Source: Streptomyces sp. (lineage in GTDB: Bacteria > Actinomycetota > Actinomycetes > Streptomycetales > Streptomycetaceae). Taken from it: a stretch of DNA of 64,000 nucleotides. Made by a program: the position numbers and the translations under genes. Positions 9,478 to 18,507 of this stretch are shown in pieces (position 1 is the first letter of the stretch; every line of letters starts with the position of its first letter). The stretch lies in the NCBI RefSeq assembly GCF_019510245.1, contig NZ_JAEKKT010000158.1:25506-89505 (forward strand), given 5' to 3'. A model generated the notes under the pieces. It saw only the letters and a program-made list of their open reading frames with translations. It was not told the DNA's origin and did not search any database.

Positions 9478-10614
9478 TCACCCGGCCGCGGCGACGAGTT
9501 CCTCGGCCACCTGGGACGCGGACGGCATCGCCGCTATCTCCTCGCGCAACCGGTGCGCTTCCTTGGCGTAGACGGGATCGGACAGCACCAGCCCGACCGC
9601 GGCCGTGACGGCTTCCGGGGACGCCTCGTCCATGGGCAGGGCCCGTCCGGCTCCCGAGGCCTCCAGGCGGTGGGCCTGGCGCAGCTGACCGGGGGTGCTC
9701 GGTGCGACGACGGCGGGGACACCGCGCGCCGCCGCGCCGAACGTGGTGCCCGAGCCACCGTGGTGCACGACGACCGACACCCCGTCGAGCAACTCCGCGG
9801 CGGGCAGGAAGCCGACCAGTTCCACCCGGTCCGGATCCAGCCCGAAGCCGTCGACGGACGCGTCTCCCGACGCCGTCGCCACCAGGTCGACGTCCAGCGT
9901 ACTGAGCGATCTGAGCAGCGAACCGAGCTTCTCCGGCTCCCGCTTGGAGGTGCTGAAACTGACCAGCACCCGAGGCCGGCCGGTCAGCGCCGCTCGCCGT
10001 GCGCGCGGGGTCCCCTCGGGAGCCTGATGGGGCTCGGGCCGCAGCGCCCTGTGTTCCATTCCCGGCAATGTGCCGTCGCGGCGCAGGCTGGGCGGACAGA
10101 GGTCCAGCAGCCAACGTCCGGAGGGCGCGTGGGCCGGCGGTTCGATGCCGCGTTCCAGATAGCGGGAGCGCGCGCTGGCGGCCAGGGCGTCCAGTACGTC
10201 CGGTTCCAGCGCCGGGTCGATGGCCATCACCGCCGACGGCAGGTCGAGCGCCGTGGCGACGAACTGCCCCACGTAGTCGCAGTGTTCCGAAACGATCACA
10301 TGGGGCGCCCACTGTCTCGTGCCGACGAGGGCCTCGTCCACACTGAGGTCGAGGCGAGCGCCGGCGAAGTACTCACCGACGAATGCCGGCGATCCCACCC
10401 CGGCCCCGCGGGTCCGGCGGACCGCCTCGGCGACCATGACCTCCTGCGACGGGCCGACGGGAATCAGGGCGAATCCCTCGGACTCGACCGGGCGCGCGAG
10501 CTGCGCGGCCGCGGCGAAGGCGACGGTATGTCCCTGCTTCCGCAGTGCCCGCGCCAGGGGCAGCATCGGCAGGACATGCCCCAGCATGGGGGTGCTGAAC
10601 ATGAGAATGCGCAT
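9478..10614 (-). CDS. family-1 glycosyltransferase (UGT/MGT-like)
   Basis: A 378-residue GT-B fold enzyme. The N-terminal acceptor domain starts MRILMFSTPMLGHVLPMLPLARAL. The C-terminal donor domain shows VVHHGGSGTTFGAAARGVPAV near residue 285, the nucleotide-sugar signature of bacterial macrolide/flavonoid-type GT1 enzymes. Members transfer a sugar from an NDP-sugar to a small hydrophobic acceptor; donor and acceptor are unknown. No biosynthetic genes lie beside it, so it may act in detoxification or as a lone tailoring enzyme. It has a decayed paralogue at 26759-27777, and both have a TTGC-type box upstream (here 10635-10650). Confidence 0.87.
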   Translation of the reverse strand: MRILMFSTPMLGHVLPMLPLARALRKQGHTVAFAAAAQLARPVESEGFALIPVGPSQEVMVAEAVRRTRGAGVGSPAFVGEYFAGARLDLSVDEALVGTRQWAPHVIVSEHCDYVGQFVATALDLPSAVMAIDPALEPDVLDALAASARSRYLERGIEPPAHAPSGRWLLDLCPPSLRRDGTLPGMEHRALRPEPHQAPEGTPRARRAALTGRPRVLVSFSTSKREPEKLGSLLRSLSTLDVDLVATASGDASVDGFGLDPDRVELVGFLPAAELLDGVSVVVHHGGSGTTFGAAARGVPAVVAPSTPGQLRQAHRLEASGAGRALPMDEASPEAVTAAVGLVLSDPVYAKEAHRLREEIAAMPSASQVAEELVAAAG

Positions 10615-10634
10615 ACGCGAACGCTACTACATTG

Positions 10635-10650
10635 TTGCACGGTCAAGCAT
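10635..10650. promoter_or_regulatory. TTGC-type box TTGCACGGTCAAGCAT
   Basis: The box lies 21 bases upstream of the glycosyltransferase start, in an AT-rich pocket. It matches 14 of 16 bases with the box at 32306-32321 and resembles that at 27905-27920. The TTG-N6-CAA core resembles operators of MarR-type regulators; the binding protein is unknown. Confidence 0.45.
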
Positions 10651-10676
10651 TTTGGGTGGCTCGACCCGCCCTGCCG

Positions 10677-11210
10677 TCAGGCGACCGACACGACCTGCAC
10701 GGAACCTGCACCTGATTTAACAGAACCCAGCAGAATATCGAAGAAGAAATTCTCCTCCGGGCGCATGCTCAGTGTCACGGTTTGACCAGGAGTGACCTCA
10801 GAGGCCGGAGAAATACGCCGGTCCCCTTCATGCCGCCCGCTCACCATGGCGACCTTCACGGGGTTGCGGCCGATATTCCGCAGGGTCACGGCCGTCGTCC
10901 GGGGGCACTTGCCGAGCGTGCCTTTCGTGCAATTGAACCGGAGGTCACCGAACGCGGTCGTGCCGCACGAGACCTCGTACCGCCGATCGGACAGCGACGT
11001 GCATACGGTGCCCGCCTCGACCGCCACCGGTATGTCCCGCTGGGGCGCGGCATCGGAGGAGGTGTGCGCGGCCATCGCCGCGAGGACGGCCGCGGTCGCG
11101 AGCACGGCGGCCGCGGCACCCATCAGGAGCCCGCTGACGATCCGCAGACGGGCGTCCTCCTCGGTCGAGCGCAGAACCACCGCCGTCGCGGTCCGGAATA
11201 TCCGAATCAC
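10677..11210 (-). CDS. single-pass membrane protein, unknown function
   Basis: A 177-residue protein with a charged cytoplasmic start, one transmembrane helix at about residues 26-48 (LLMGAAAAVLATAAVLAAMAA), and an extracytoplasmic domain of about 125 residues. That domain has four cysteines (VCTSL, VSCGT, FNCTK, GKCPR), suggesting two disulfides, and a beta-rich end with VTLRNIGRNPVKVAMVSG that reads like an immunoglobulin-type strand pattern. The stop lies 62 bases from the glycosyltransferase start. I do not recognise a family. Confidence 0.65.
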   Translation of the reverse strand: MIRIFRTATAVVLRSTEEDARLRIVSGLLMGAAAAVLATAAVLAAMAAHTSSDAAPQRDIPVAVEAGTVCTSLSDRRYEVSCGTTAFGDLRFNCTKGTLGKCPRTTAVTLRNIGRNPVKVAMVSGRHEGDRRISPASEVTPGQTVTLSMRPEENFFFDILLGSVKSGAGSVQVVSVA

Positions 11211-11263
11211 GCGTCAAGAACGATTTTCAGCTTAGCCGATCCCGATTCTCCCGGGAGTCCGCG

Positions 11264-12114
11264 TCAGACGTCCTCCGCGGGAACGAGCGTGATCAGCCGC
11301 AAGGTCTCGACATAGAGCCACACCAGTGTCAGGGTCACCCCGAAGGCCGCAGCCCACGATTCCTGCCGGGGAGCGCCGTGGGTGATGCCGTACTCGACCT
11401 GTTTGAAGCAGACGGCGATGAACGGCGTGGCCACGACGATGCCCATGACTCCGAAGGTGACACCGCCGAACACACTGCGAAAGCCCAGGCCTTCGGCACC
11501 GAGGAACGGGGCGAGCAGGACATCGGCCACGATCAGCATGATCACACCCAGTACGGCGGCACAGACGAAGCCGTGCCCCCGGTCGGGCATACGTATCCAG
11601 CGGGCCGGGTAGGCCACCAGCACGCCCGCGAAGGCGGCCATCGTCCCCAGGACCAGCTGGACGAAGACTCCGGAGACATACGTCGAGGCCGTTTCGGACA
11701 GCACACCCAGGAACACGCCCTGAGCCATCCCGTACCCGAGGGTCAGGACGGCGGAGGGACGGCTCAAGCGGCACTGGAGCAACACCAGAACCGCGACGAC
11801 GACAGCGGCACCGCCCGCGAGGACGCAGGCCCGGCCCGATTCGCCGACGGCACCGGCGACAAGGCCCACGACAGGACCGCCGTCACCACCGTCAGACCGA
11901 ACACCGTCGTCGCTCGCGCCACCACCGCCTTCATCGTCATGAGGTCGGCGACGAGCCACGACAAGGGTGTGGCGTCCGCAACGTCCGCCCCATGACCGGC
12001 CCGGACCCGGTGCCGCACGAGGACTGCCTGGGCCGACGGGTCCATCGCCGCCGTCTTGCGACCGCTCTGACGTCTGAACCCCCTGCTCAGAAGCACCGGG
12101 TTACTACTTTTCAA
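11264..12114 (-). pseudogene. BaxI_1-type (Bax inhibitor-1/YccA) membrane protein, frameshifted
   Basis: The N-terminus is read from a TTG at 12114 (KSSNPVLLSRGF, preceded by GAAGGG) through TVVTAVLSWAL. Near 11870 the frame changes by one base and continues as VAGAVGESGRACVLAGG to the end at 11264 with seven membrane segments and GAPRQESWAAAFG. The intact paralogue at 17495..18316 gives the expected order throughout (MKSSNPIFSRRGF, VLTAALSWA, APREESWLAAFG). One inserted base would restore about 284 residues, so this is a recent disruption or a sequencing error. The family consists of polytopic membrane proteins of unclear transport or stress function. Confidence 0.75.
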
Positions 12115-12423
12115 CGCGAGCCCTTCGACGGACGGTACGGCAACATCGACACCGGCCGACCGGTTCGGAAACCGGTCGCGGGATGCGGGACCCAGTGGGG
12201 CGGCCGCCGAAGCGCATTCGGCTGCGACGGCCGCCCCGGTCCGCCGCGGGGGTGGGGCGGCGGGAGCTTGTCACTCAGGAGAGGGGACCCGGCACGGCTC
12301 CGCCACAGAGCCGCCCACCCCACCGCACTCATCGGCAGTGGAGCAGGGCCCCGTCACAGATAAGACGTGTTCTCCCCGGCCGGAGGTTCACGCTCCCGCC
12401 GGGCGCCGGTAGCGGACGATCCC
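12115..12423. other. intergenic region with hairpin
   Basis: A perfect stem with 9-base arms, CGACCGGTT (12157-12165) and AACCGGTCG (12170-12178), and loop CGGA lies between the prephenate dehydratase stop and the upstream end of the BaxI_1 gene. It may terminate pheA transcription or be an operator. The rest is GC-rich without a coding pattern. Confidence 0.45.
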
Positions 12424-13281
12424 TCACCGGGGACGCTGGGCCGGCCGCTCTCCCAGCCGGTACGGGTGCGCCGGGTAGACACCGAGAACACGCACCTCGG
12501 TGGAGAAGAAGCGCAGTTCCTGCAGGGCGAGTCCGACCCTGTCCTCGCCCGGGTGTCCCTCGATCTCGGCGTAGAAGCGGGTGGCGTTCAGCCCGGCTCC
12601 CAGGTGGTAGCTCTCGATCTTGGTGAGGTTGACCCCGTTGCCGGCGAACCCGCCGAGCGCCTTGTACAGCGCGCTGGGAATGTTGCGCACGCAGAAGAAC
12701 AGGCTCGTCATCATCGGCACGCCCGTCGTCGGCGGCGCTGCGGCCTCCCGCGAGAGGACGACGAACCGCGTGGTGTTCTCGGGGTCGTCCTCGACTCCGG
12801 GCCTCAGCACCTCCAGACCGGACAGCTCCGCCGCCGCGGGCGGGGCGAGGGCCGCGTGCCGGGGATCCCCCAGCTCCGCCACCTCACGTGCCGCCCCCGC
12901 CGTGTCGTCGCTGACCAGCGTGCGCCAGCCGCCCTCGCGCAGCACCTTGCGACACTGCCCCAGCGCGTGCACATGGCTGCGGACGAACTCCACCTCACCG
13001 AGCGAGGTGCCGGGCAACGCCATCAGGTCGAAGCGGATCGGCAGGAAGTACTCGTCGACGATGAACAGTCCCGACGTCGGCAGCAGATGGTGTACGTCCG
13101 CGACGCGTCCGGCCGCGGAGTTGTCCACCGGGATCACCGCGACGTCGGCGAAACCGAGCGTGACGGCGTCGAGAGCCTGCTCGAAACTCGTGAAGGGCAG
13201 TTCACCGCAGGCCGGATACAACTTCCCGGCGACCGCGGCAGAGTTGGACCCGGGTTCACCCTGATAGGCGACAGTCGTCAC
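12424..13281 (-). CDS. pheA: prephenate dehydratase with ACT domain
   Basis: 285 residues from GTG 13281 (AAGG upstream). It converts prephenate to phenylpyruvate for phenylalanine. The catalytic domain begins VAYQGEPGSNS, with the FTSFEQALDAV and VIPVDNSAAGRV segments, and FVVLSRE near 190. The C-terminal ACT domain (about 200-275) carries NIPSALYKALGGFAGNGVNLTKIES, the phenylalanine-sensing ESxP-type region (ESYH here). The start overlaps the stop of the preceding acyl-CoA-dehydrogenase-like gene as GTGA, so the two are translationally coupled. That partner is not expected for a housekeeping copy, so a specialised pathway is possible. Confidence 0.9.
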   Translation of the reverse strand: MTTVAYQGEPGSNSAAVAGKLYPACGELPFTSFEQALDAVTLGFADVAVIPVDNSAAGRVADVHHLLPTSGLFIVDEYFLPIRFDLMALPGTSLGEVEFVRSHVHALGQCRKVLREGGWRTLVSDDTAGAAREVAELGDPRHAALAPPAAAELSGLEVLRPGVEDDPENTTRFVVLSREAAAPPTTGVPMMTSLFFCVRNIPSALYKALGGFAGNGVNLTKIESYHLGAGLNATRFYAEIEGHPGEDRVGLALQELRFFSTEVRVLGVYPAHPYRLGERPAQRPR

Positions 13282-14164
13282 TGTGTCGGACCTTCCACCA
13301 AATCGCCGACGGGAGGCATGCGTTCGGTCGCGAAGCGCATGCACTGAAGGACCGGAGCAGCGTCCTCGACGAGCCGCACCACACGGTCTGCCTGTCTCAC
13401 GCCGTCCCATCCCGTCAGCGGCAGGGTCTGTTCGTACGCGGCCACGACCACGTGCCGCACCCTGGTACCGACCTGGGCCAGCAGGGTCGCCGCGGGCTCC
13501 GCCACGGCAGAAGCGCGTGCGTGTCCCGCAGCCGGGATGCCCCGCACCGCGGCCGCCAGGACGGTCCGTTCGTCGTACAGTTCGGCGGCCACGTCGGCAG
13601 TCGCCATGGCCTCCGGGCACGCGTCGGCCGTGGCGGCCGGCACGAGCGCGGCCACCACGTCGGTGAGGCGGCGGGCCGCACCGAGCGCCATGGCCGTGAC
13701 GGCGACACGGACGAAGCCCGCGTCGCCCGCCCGCAACGCCGTCCCGGCCGTGTGTGTGGCGAGCCCCGTCCGCACGTACATGTCGGTGAGTTCGAATGCC
13801 TCGGACTCGTAACGAAGAGGTTCCGGTCGCCCTCCGCCGAACACTCCCGCCACTGGCGCCGGTCCGCACCGAGCGGCAGGGCCAGCCATTCGGAGCTCCC
13901 GCCCGTCGGCCGCCGCCATCGTCCGGACAGCAGGAAGCCTCCCGCCACGGACCGGACGGCGGGACGGGGGTCACCGTCGGCGAGGACAGGAGCGGTGTCG
14001 AGAAGTGCGGCCCAGTTCCAGGTGCCGGTGAAGGCGTTCCAGGCGGCCGCGGGGTCGCGGTGACCGGCGTGCTCGAAGCGTTCGAGCACCTGGGACAGGT
14101 CCGCGTCCGGGCCGGGCAGGCCGCCGGGCGTGGCCGTCGTCGTATCCCTGGTCGGCTCACTCAC
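13278..14164 (-). pseudogene. acyl-CoA-dehydrogenase-like flavoprotein (C-terminal type 2), frameshifted and short
   Basis: The N-terminal frame (from about GTG 14164) reads VAGGFLLSGRWRRPTGGS and LPLGADRRQWR, then derails near 13865. The next frame continues GVFGGGRPEPLRYESEAFELTDMYV and the all-helical C-terminal bundle to 13278 (AAYEQTLPLTGWDG). The pattern of a middle beta domain plus a C-terminal bundle, with most of the N-terminal helical domain missing, matches the acyl-CoA dehydrogenase/HsaA-like flavin monooxygenase fold. Restored length is about 295 residues, short against about 380-400, so it may have been N-truncated before the frameshift. Its stop overlaps pheA (GTGA), implying one transcript. 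Confidence 0.6.
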
Positions 14165-14323
14165 CGTTTCACAACCCGTCACCGTACGTCGTCCCACTCC
14201 TCGTCCTGCTCACTCCCGATCACGTCGTGGGCGCGGAGAAACGTTCACGTGAGTCCTGCCACAGAGAGCCGGAGCTGCCTGGACGACCGGTTCCCAAGGG
14301 GGCGGCGAACGCGGGACCCGCGG

Positions 14324-15397
14324 TTAGCCGGCGGTCTTCGCGGGTACCTCGCCGTGCCGGTCGACCACACCGCGTGCCATGACGGCGTCGATGCCGAACA
14401 GCACGTCGCCCGTCGTACCCCTGGCATCGGCCTTGGCCCCGCCGTTGGTGAAGTAGTCCTGCGAGCCGGTGTAGGCCAGGGTGTCCTTGTTGAAGATCAG
14501 CACGGACCGGGTCGCGGAACCGGCGGCCCTGAGGGTGATGCCGATGCCGTGGCGTCCGGCCGCGTCGGCGGCGTCGGGGATCCAGGTGACGCCGGGAATC
14601 CTCGCGACGGACCTGTACAGGGCGGAGGCGTTCGCGGGCGGCATGATCGCGCTGCCCAGAAGGTCGCTGATCGTCCTGAAGACGGCCTCGTCCTTCGAGT
14701 CGCCCTTGTCCACCGTGGTCTGGGCGTAGAGCACCTTGAGCAGAGCGTCCGGGTCGGTGGGCAGCGAGGCCAGCCACGCGTAGGTGGGGTACCACAGACC
14801 GGGTCCCACGGGAGACGTGGTCGTCATGGGCCCCAACTCACCAGGCATCTGGGCGTCCTTGCCGCTCGACCGGAGCCAGCCGACGGTGGTCACGCGACCG
14901 GGCTTCTGAGCCAGCCAGACCTCGTCCTTGTGCGCCGCGCCGAGCACCACCGGACCGCCGAGGGTCCCCTTGTTCTCACGCACCAGGCGCTGGACGTAGA
15001 CGAACTGGTTCTCCTTCACCGGCGACGTGTCCGTCTTCATGGCCGCGTCGGCGATCCGGCCGAGGGTGACGGTGGCGCTGCCGGACCGGGCCGGTACGGA
15101 ACCGGTGGACCCGGCCGCCGGGGCGGAGCCGTGGCCGCCGCCGGAGAACGTGACGACCAGAGCACCGGCCAGGGCCAGTGACACGGCGGGCAACACCAGG
15201 GCCGGGCGCGGCAGCCGGCGGCGGGAAGGAGTGGGCGACGTCTCGCCGGAGGGGCTCAGGTCGTGGTCGATCTGCTGCATCAGAATGTCCTTGTAGTGAA
15301 GACGGCGGCTCGGCGAGAGGTCCCAGTCGGCCGAAGCTGCCAGCAGTTCTTCTGCCTCACTACGGGCAGAAGCGGCGTGCCGGCGGTCGGCGTTCAT
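14324..15397 (-). CDS. CU044_5270-family membrane protein, probable anti-sigma factor or sensor
   Basis: A 357-residue protein with a cytoplasmic N-terminus rich in charged helices (about residues 1-62), one membrane helix (about 63-85, PALVLPAVSLALAGALVVTF) and a large extracytoplasmic domain. Its ATG overlaps the stop of the ECF sigma gene as ATGA, the arrangement expected for a sigma/anti-sigma pair. The N-terminal segment lacks an obvious zinc HxxxCxxC motif, so the sigma-binding mode would differ from ZAS anti-sigmas. The sensed signal is unknown. Confidence 0.75.
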   Translation of the reverse strand: MNADRRHAASARSEAEELLAASADWDLSPSRRLHYKDILMQQIDHDLSPSGETSPTPSRRRLPRPALVLPAVSLALAGALVVTFSGGGHGSAPAAGSTGSVPARSGSATVTLGRIADAAMKTDTSPVKENQFVYVQRLVRENKGTLGGPVVLGAAHKDEVWLAQKPGRVTTVGWLRSSGKDAQMPGELGPMTTTSPVGPGLWYPTYAWLASLPTDPDALLKVLYAQTTVDKGDSKDEAVFRTISDLLGSAIMPPANASALYRSVARIPGVTWIPDAADAAGRHGIGITLRAAGSATRSVLIFNKDTLAYTGSQDYFTNGGAKADARGTTGDVLFGIDAVMARGVVDRHGEVPAKTAG

Positions 15398-16041
15398 CGG
15401 GTTTCCTCCTGCAGGAAAAGGGCCGCGAACGCGGCCTCACTCTCTTTCTCTCCGTGACGGCCACGCCGTTCCACATCATTTCGCGGCACTGGACCGGAGC
15501 TGGCCCGGGCCAGTCGCGCCCGGGCCCGTGAGAGCCGCGACCTCACGGTGCCGACCGGGATGCCCAGCGCCTCGGCGGCCTGCTGGTAGTCCAGCCCGGC
15601 GCCCACGCACAGAGCGATCACCTCACGGTCCGCGCGACCCAGTCGGCGCAGGGCGTCGTGGACCAGCGCGAGGCGGCGGGCGTCGTCGACCCGGCCGGCC
15701 GTCTCGTCCGAGAAGTCCTCCACCGGCCGGGGCTCCGGGCTGCGCGCCAGAAAGGCGAGACGCCGGCGCAGACCGCGGTTGGCGTTGTGCGCCTTGTGCG
15801 TCGCGATGCCGAGCAACCACGGGGTGAGCGAACCGCCCTCCGTATCCACCGTCTCCCGGGTACGCCAGGCGCCGAGGAAGGTCTCGGACATCACTTCCTC
15901 GGCCTCCGGCCAGCTGCCGGTCAGCCGCAGCGCATGCCGGTAGACCGCGCGGGCGTTCTGGTCGTACAGGTCGGCGAACGCGTCACGGTCCCCCGCCCGC
16001 ACGCGCGCCCGCAACGACTCACTGGGTTCTGTATGCCTCAC
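15394..16041 (-). CDS. ECF RNA polymerase sigma factor
   Basis: 215 residues from GTG 16041; GGAGAG and AAAGAG lie upstream. Region 2 holds AFADLYDQNARAVYRHALRLTG and AEEVMSETFLGAWR; region 4 holds LGRADREVIALCVGAGLDYQQAAEALGIPVGTVRSRLSRARARL, with its helix-turn-helix. Sigma factors of this type direct polymerase to a small regulon and are held by a partner membrane protein, here the overlapping downstream gene. About 220 bases of very GC-rich non-coding sequence separate it from the next gene upstream, where autoregulation would act. Confidence 0.9.
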   Translation of the reverse strand: MRHTEPSESLRARVRAGDRDAFADLYDQNARAVYRHALRLTGSWPEAEEVMSETFLGAWRTRETVDTEGGSLTPWLLGIATHKAHNANRGLRRRLAFLARSPEPRPVEDFSDETAGRVDDARRLALVHDALRRLGRADREVIALCVGAGLDYQQAAEALGIPVGTVRSRLSRARARLARASSGPVPRNDVERRGRHGEKESEAAFAALFLQEETR

Positions 16042-16261
16042 GCTCTTTTTCTCTCCGCCGCCCCGGGCCGGTTCCCGTGTCCTGCGCCACACCGCCAGGA
16101 CGGGCACGAGCGGTCGGCGGCGGCCGAACCGACGGGCGGAACGCGGCCGCCCGGATCGGGGCGGGCGGAGAGCGGCGGCCGCCCCGCGGTGGCGCGCCGC
16201 CGCGCTCGGGACGCCTGCGGCGTCTCGGTGGCCGGGCGCTGCCCGGCGCAGGCGGCCGGTC

Positions 16262-17230
16262 TCAGTAGCGGATGCGGTGGCACAGGGCCGGTACCTCGCC
16301 CGAGGCGAGACGCGGCATGAGGGCGGGGAGTTCTTCGAAGCCGCTCTCGCCGGTGATCAGGGCGTCCAGGGCGGAATCGGTGAGCAGGTCGAGGGCCAGG
16401 ACGAGCCGGTCGGCGTAGCTGCGGTCGGCGCGGGCCGGGGAGACGGTGCCGACCTGGCTGCCGCGGACGGTCAGGCGGCGGGAGTGGAAGGCCTCGCCGA
16501 GCGGGAGGGTGACCTTCCGGTCGCCGTACCAGCTCAGTTCCACGACCGTGCCCTCGGGCCGCAGCAGTTCCAGGGAGCGGGCGAGTCCGGCCTCGGTGGC
16601 GCTGGCGTGGACCACGAGGTCGCAGTCGCCGAGGGCGTCGGCGGGTGCGGCGAAGCCCGCGCCGAGCGCTTCGGCGGTCTTCGCGCGCGCCGGGTCGGCG
16701 TCGACCAGTTGCAGGCGTACGCCCGGGATGCGGGCGAGCAGCGCGGCGACCGAGCATCCGATCATGCCGCCGCCGACCACCGCGATCCGGTCGCCGATGA
16801 GCGGCGCGGCGTCCCACAGCGCGTTCACCGCGGTCTCCACCGTCCCCGCGAGCACGGCCCGTTCGGCCGGCACCCGGGAGGGCACCGGGGTCACCGCGCT
16901 CGCCGGTACCACGTAGCGGCTCTGGTGCGGGTACAGGCAGAACACCGTGCGGCCGGTCAGTTCCGCGGGACCCTCCTCCACGACGCCCACGCTGAGGTAG
17001 CCGTACTTCACCGGACCGGGGAAGTCCCCCTCCTGGAAGGGAGCGCGCATCACCTCGTACTGGCTGTGCGGCACACCGCCGCGGAACACCAGCGTCTCGG
17101 TCCCCCGGCTCACGCCGGACCACAGTGCGCGCACCACCACGTCACCCTCGCCGGGCTCCGGCAGGGTCACCTCACGTATTTCACCGTGGCCCGGCGAGCG
17201 GAGCCAGTACGCGTGGGCGGAGCGGTTCAT
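16262..17230 (-). CDS. zinc-type alcohol dehydrogenase-like oxidoreductase (MDR superfamily)
   Basis: 322 residues from ATG 17230, fixed by a perfect AGGAGG 7 bases upstream. The NAD(P)-binding motif VVGGGMIGCSVAALLARI lies near residue 160, and an N-terminal GroES-like domain carries SGVSRGTE. The usual Cys of the catalytic zinc site in this position is replaced by Ser, and there is no structural four-Cys loop. This matches the zinc-less TDH-like group often found with secondary-metabolite or carbohydrate genes. Substrate unknown. The divergent intergenic region carries two GTCACC-N9-GGTGAC repeats. Confidence 0.75.
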   Translation of the reverse strand: MNRSAHAYWLRSPGHGEIREVTLPEPGEGDVVVRALWSGVSRGTETLVFRGGVPHSQYEVMRAPFQEGDFPGPVKYGYLSVGVVEEGPAELTGRTVFCLYPHQSRYVVPASAVTPVPSRVPAERAVLAGTVETAVNALWDAAPLIGDRIAVVGGGMIGCSVAALLARIPGVRLQLVDADPARAKTAEALGAGFAAPADALGDCDLVVHASATEAGLARSLELLRPEGTVVELSWYGDRKVTLPLGEAFHSRRLTVRGSQVGTVSPARADRSYADRLVLALDLLTDSALDALITGESGFEELPALMPRLASGEVPALCHRIRY

Positions 17231-17376
17231 TCTCGTCCTCCTGAGGGATCGGCACGTGTGCACCCGCAGCCGTACGAGGGCGGTCGCCACGTGTTCCGGC
17301 GGCGGGAACTCCCGTGTGCTCGGGGAGCAGAAGCTACCGCAGGCGCGCGTCGGTTCCCTGCCGCCGCGAGATTGTC

Positions 17377-17438
17377 GTCACCTTTCCGAGGGGTGACATC
17401 TGCTTGCTCCCTCTGTCGTCACCGGTCAGAATGGTGAC
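17377..17438. promoter_or_regulatory. tandem GTCACC-N9-GGTGAC operators
   Basis: Two perfect inverted repeats with identical 9-base spacing: 17377-17397, and 17418-17438 (arms extend to 7 bases, CGTCACC/GGTGACG). They start 41 bases apart, about four helical turns, and lie between the divergent dehydrogenase (start 17230) and BaxI_1 gene (start 17495). A third copy with one mismatch lies at 21540-21560. Confidence 0.6.
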
Positions 17439-17494
17439 GCACTCCCCCGGCGGGTCCCTCCGCGACCCGCGGTGGACCGAGAGGAACGAGCCAC

Positions 17495-18316
17495 GTGAAG
17501 AGCAGCAATCCGATCTTCTCCCGCCGGGGTTTCGACCGTCCGGCCGACGCCGCTCCCGCGGGCGATCTCCTCGTCAACCCGTACGCCCGAGTTGGTGGTC
17601 CGAGCCTGCGCAAGGAATCCCCGGCCGGCCGGCCCACGATGACGATGGACGACGTGATCGTCCGCACCGCGGCGACGCTCGGGACCGTGGTCCTGACAGC
17701 GGCACTGTCCTGGGCGGTGCTGCCCGTCGACCCGGACGCCCTCGGCCGGTCCTACGGGATCGCCGTCGCCGCCGCCGTCACCGCCTTCGTCCTCTCCCTC
17801 GTCCAGGCCTTCCGGCGCACGCCGTCCCCGGCCCTGATCCTCGGCTACGCGGCGTTCGAAGGGGTCTTCCTCGGCGTCATCTCGGACGCGACGTCGACAT
17901 ATGTCGCCCCCGGTGTCATCGTCCAGGCGGTCCTCGGCACCTTCGCCGTGTCCGCGGGTGTGCTGATCGCGTACCGGATGCGCTGGATACGTGTCACCCG
18001 GAGGTTCTTCGGCTTCGTGCTCGCCTCCGCCACCGGCTTCCTCCTGCTGACGGCCGCGGACCTCCTGCTGTCCGCCCTCGGCGCCGGCAACGGACTCGGA
18101 CTCGGCAGCGGCGGGCTCGGGGCCGTCTTCGGCATCGCCGGCGTCCTGCTCGGTGCGTGCTTCCTCGCCCTGGACTTCCGGCACGTCGAGGACGCGGTCG
18201 CCTACGGCGCGCCCCGCGAGGAGTCCTGGCTGGCGGCCTTCGGCCTCACCGCGACCCTGGTGTGGATCTATCTGGAGGCCCTGCGGGTACTCACCGTCCT
18301 GCGGGACGACACCTGA
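17495..18316 (+). CDS. BaxI_1-type (Bax inhibitor-1/YccA) membrane protein
   Basis: 273 residues from GTG 17495 with GAGAGG upstream. A soluble N-terminus starts MKSSNPIFSRRGF, the family hallmark in actinomycetes, and seven membrane helices span about residues 60-270. They include GYAAFEGVFLGVISDATSTYV and the final YGAPREESWLAAFGLTATLVWIYLEALR. The biochemical function in bacteria is not settled; calcium or proton leak and stress protection have been proposed for relatives. It is the intact partner of the frameshifted copy 5.4 kb upstream on the other strand. Confidence 0.88.
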   Translation: MKSSNPIFSRRGFDRPADAAPAGDLLVNPYARVGGPSLRKESPAGRPTMTMDDVIVRTAATLGTVVLTAALSWAVLPVDPDALGRSYGIAVAAAVTAFVLSLVQAFRRTPSPALILGYAAFEGVFLGVISDATSTYVAPGVIVQAVLGTFAVSAGVLIAYRMRWIRVTRRFFGFVLASATGFLLLTAADLLLSALGAGNGLGLGSGGLGAVFGIAGVLLGACFLALDFRHVEDAVAYGAPREESWLAAFGLTATLVWIYLEALRVLTVLRDDT

Positions 18317-18422
18317 TGCGCCCGGGTGTGCCGCACCGGCAGACTCACACGTAAGATCACGTCGGCGGAGACAGGGTGTGCCCGCCCGGAGTCACCGGGT
18401 CTGCGAGCCCCCTGTGCGCGGA

Positions 18423-18448
18423 GGTCCCGGGCGACGACGCCCGGGACC
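18423..18448 (+). terminator. hairpin terminator
   Basis: Perfect 11-base arms GGTCCCGGGCG and CGCCCGGGACC around loop ACGA, about 107 bases after the BaxI_1 stop and 60 bases before the ligase remnant. Confidence 0.75.
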
Positions 18449-18507
18449 GAGGTCTTCGACCGGCCGAAACCCCGCACACCGCTGCTGTCGATGCTTACGG
18501 AGTTGTG

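Noticed and set aside
8942..10312. A 456-residue minus-strand frame antisense to the small Cys gene and overlapping the glycosyltransferase
   Set aside because: Low-complexity Gly/Arg/Pro composition with no conserved motif; typical high-GC shadow frame.
12424..14160. A 578-residue minus-strand open frame covering pheA and the region upstream
   Set aside because: Only the last 285 residues match prephenate dehydratase; the upstream part is an Arg/Pro-rich shadow. GTG 13281 with AAGG and GTGA coupling is the natural start.
16042..16261. A gene in the 220-base GC-rich gap upstream of the ECF sigma factor
   Set aside because: All frames are Arg/Gly/Pro-rich with no ribosome site; probably only promoter sequence.
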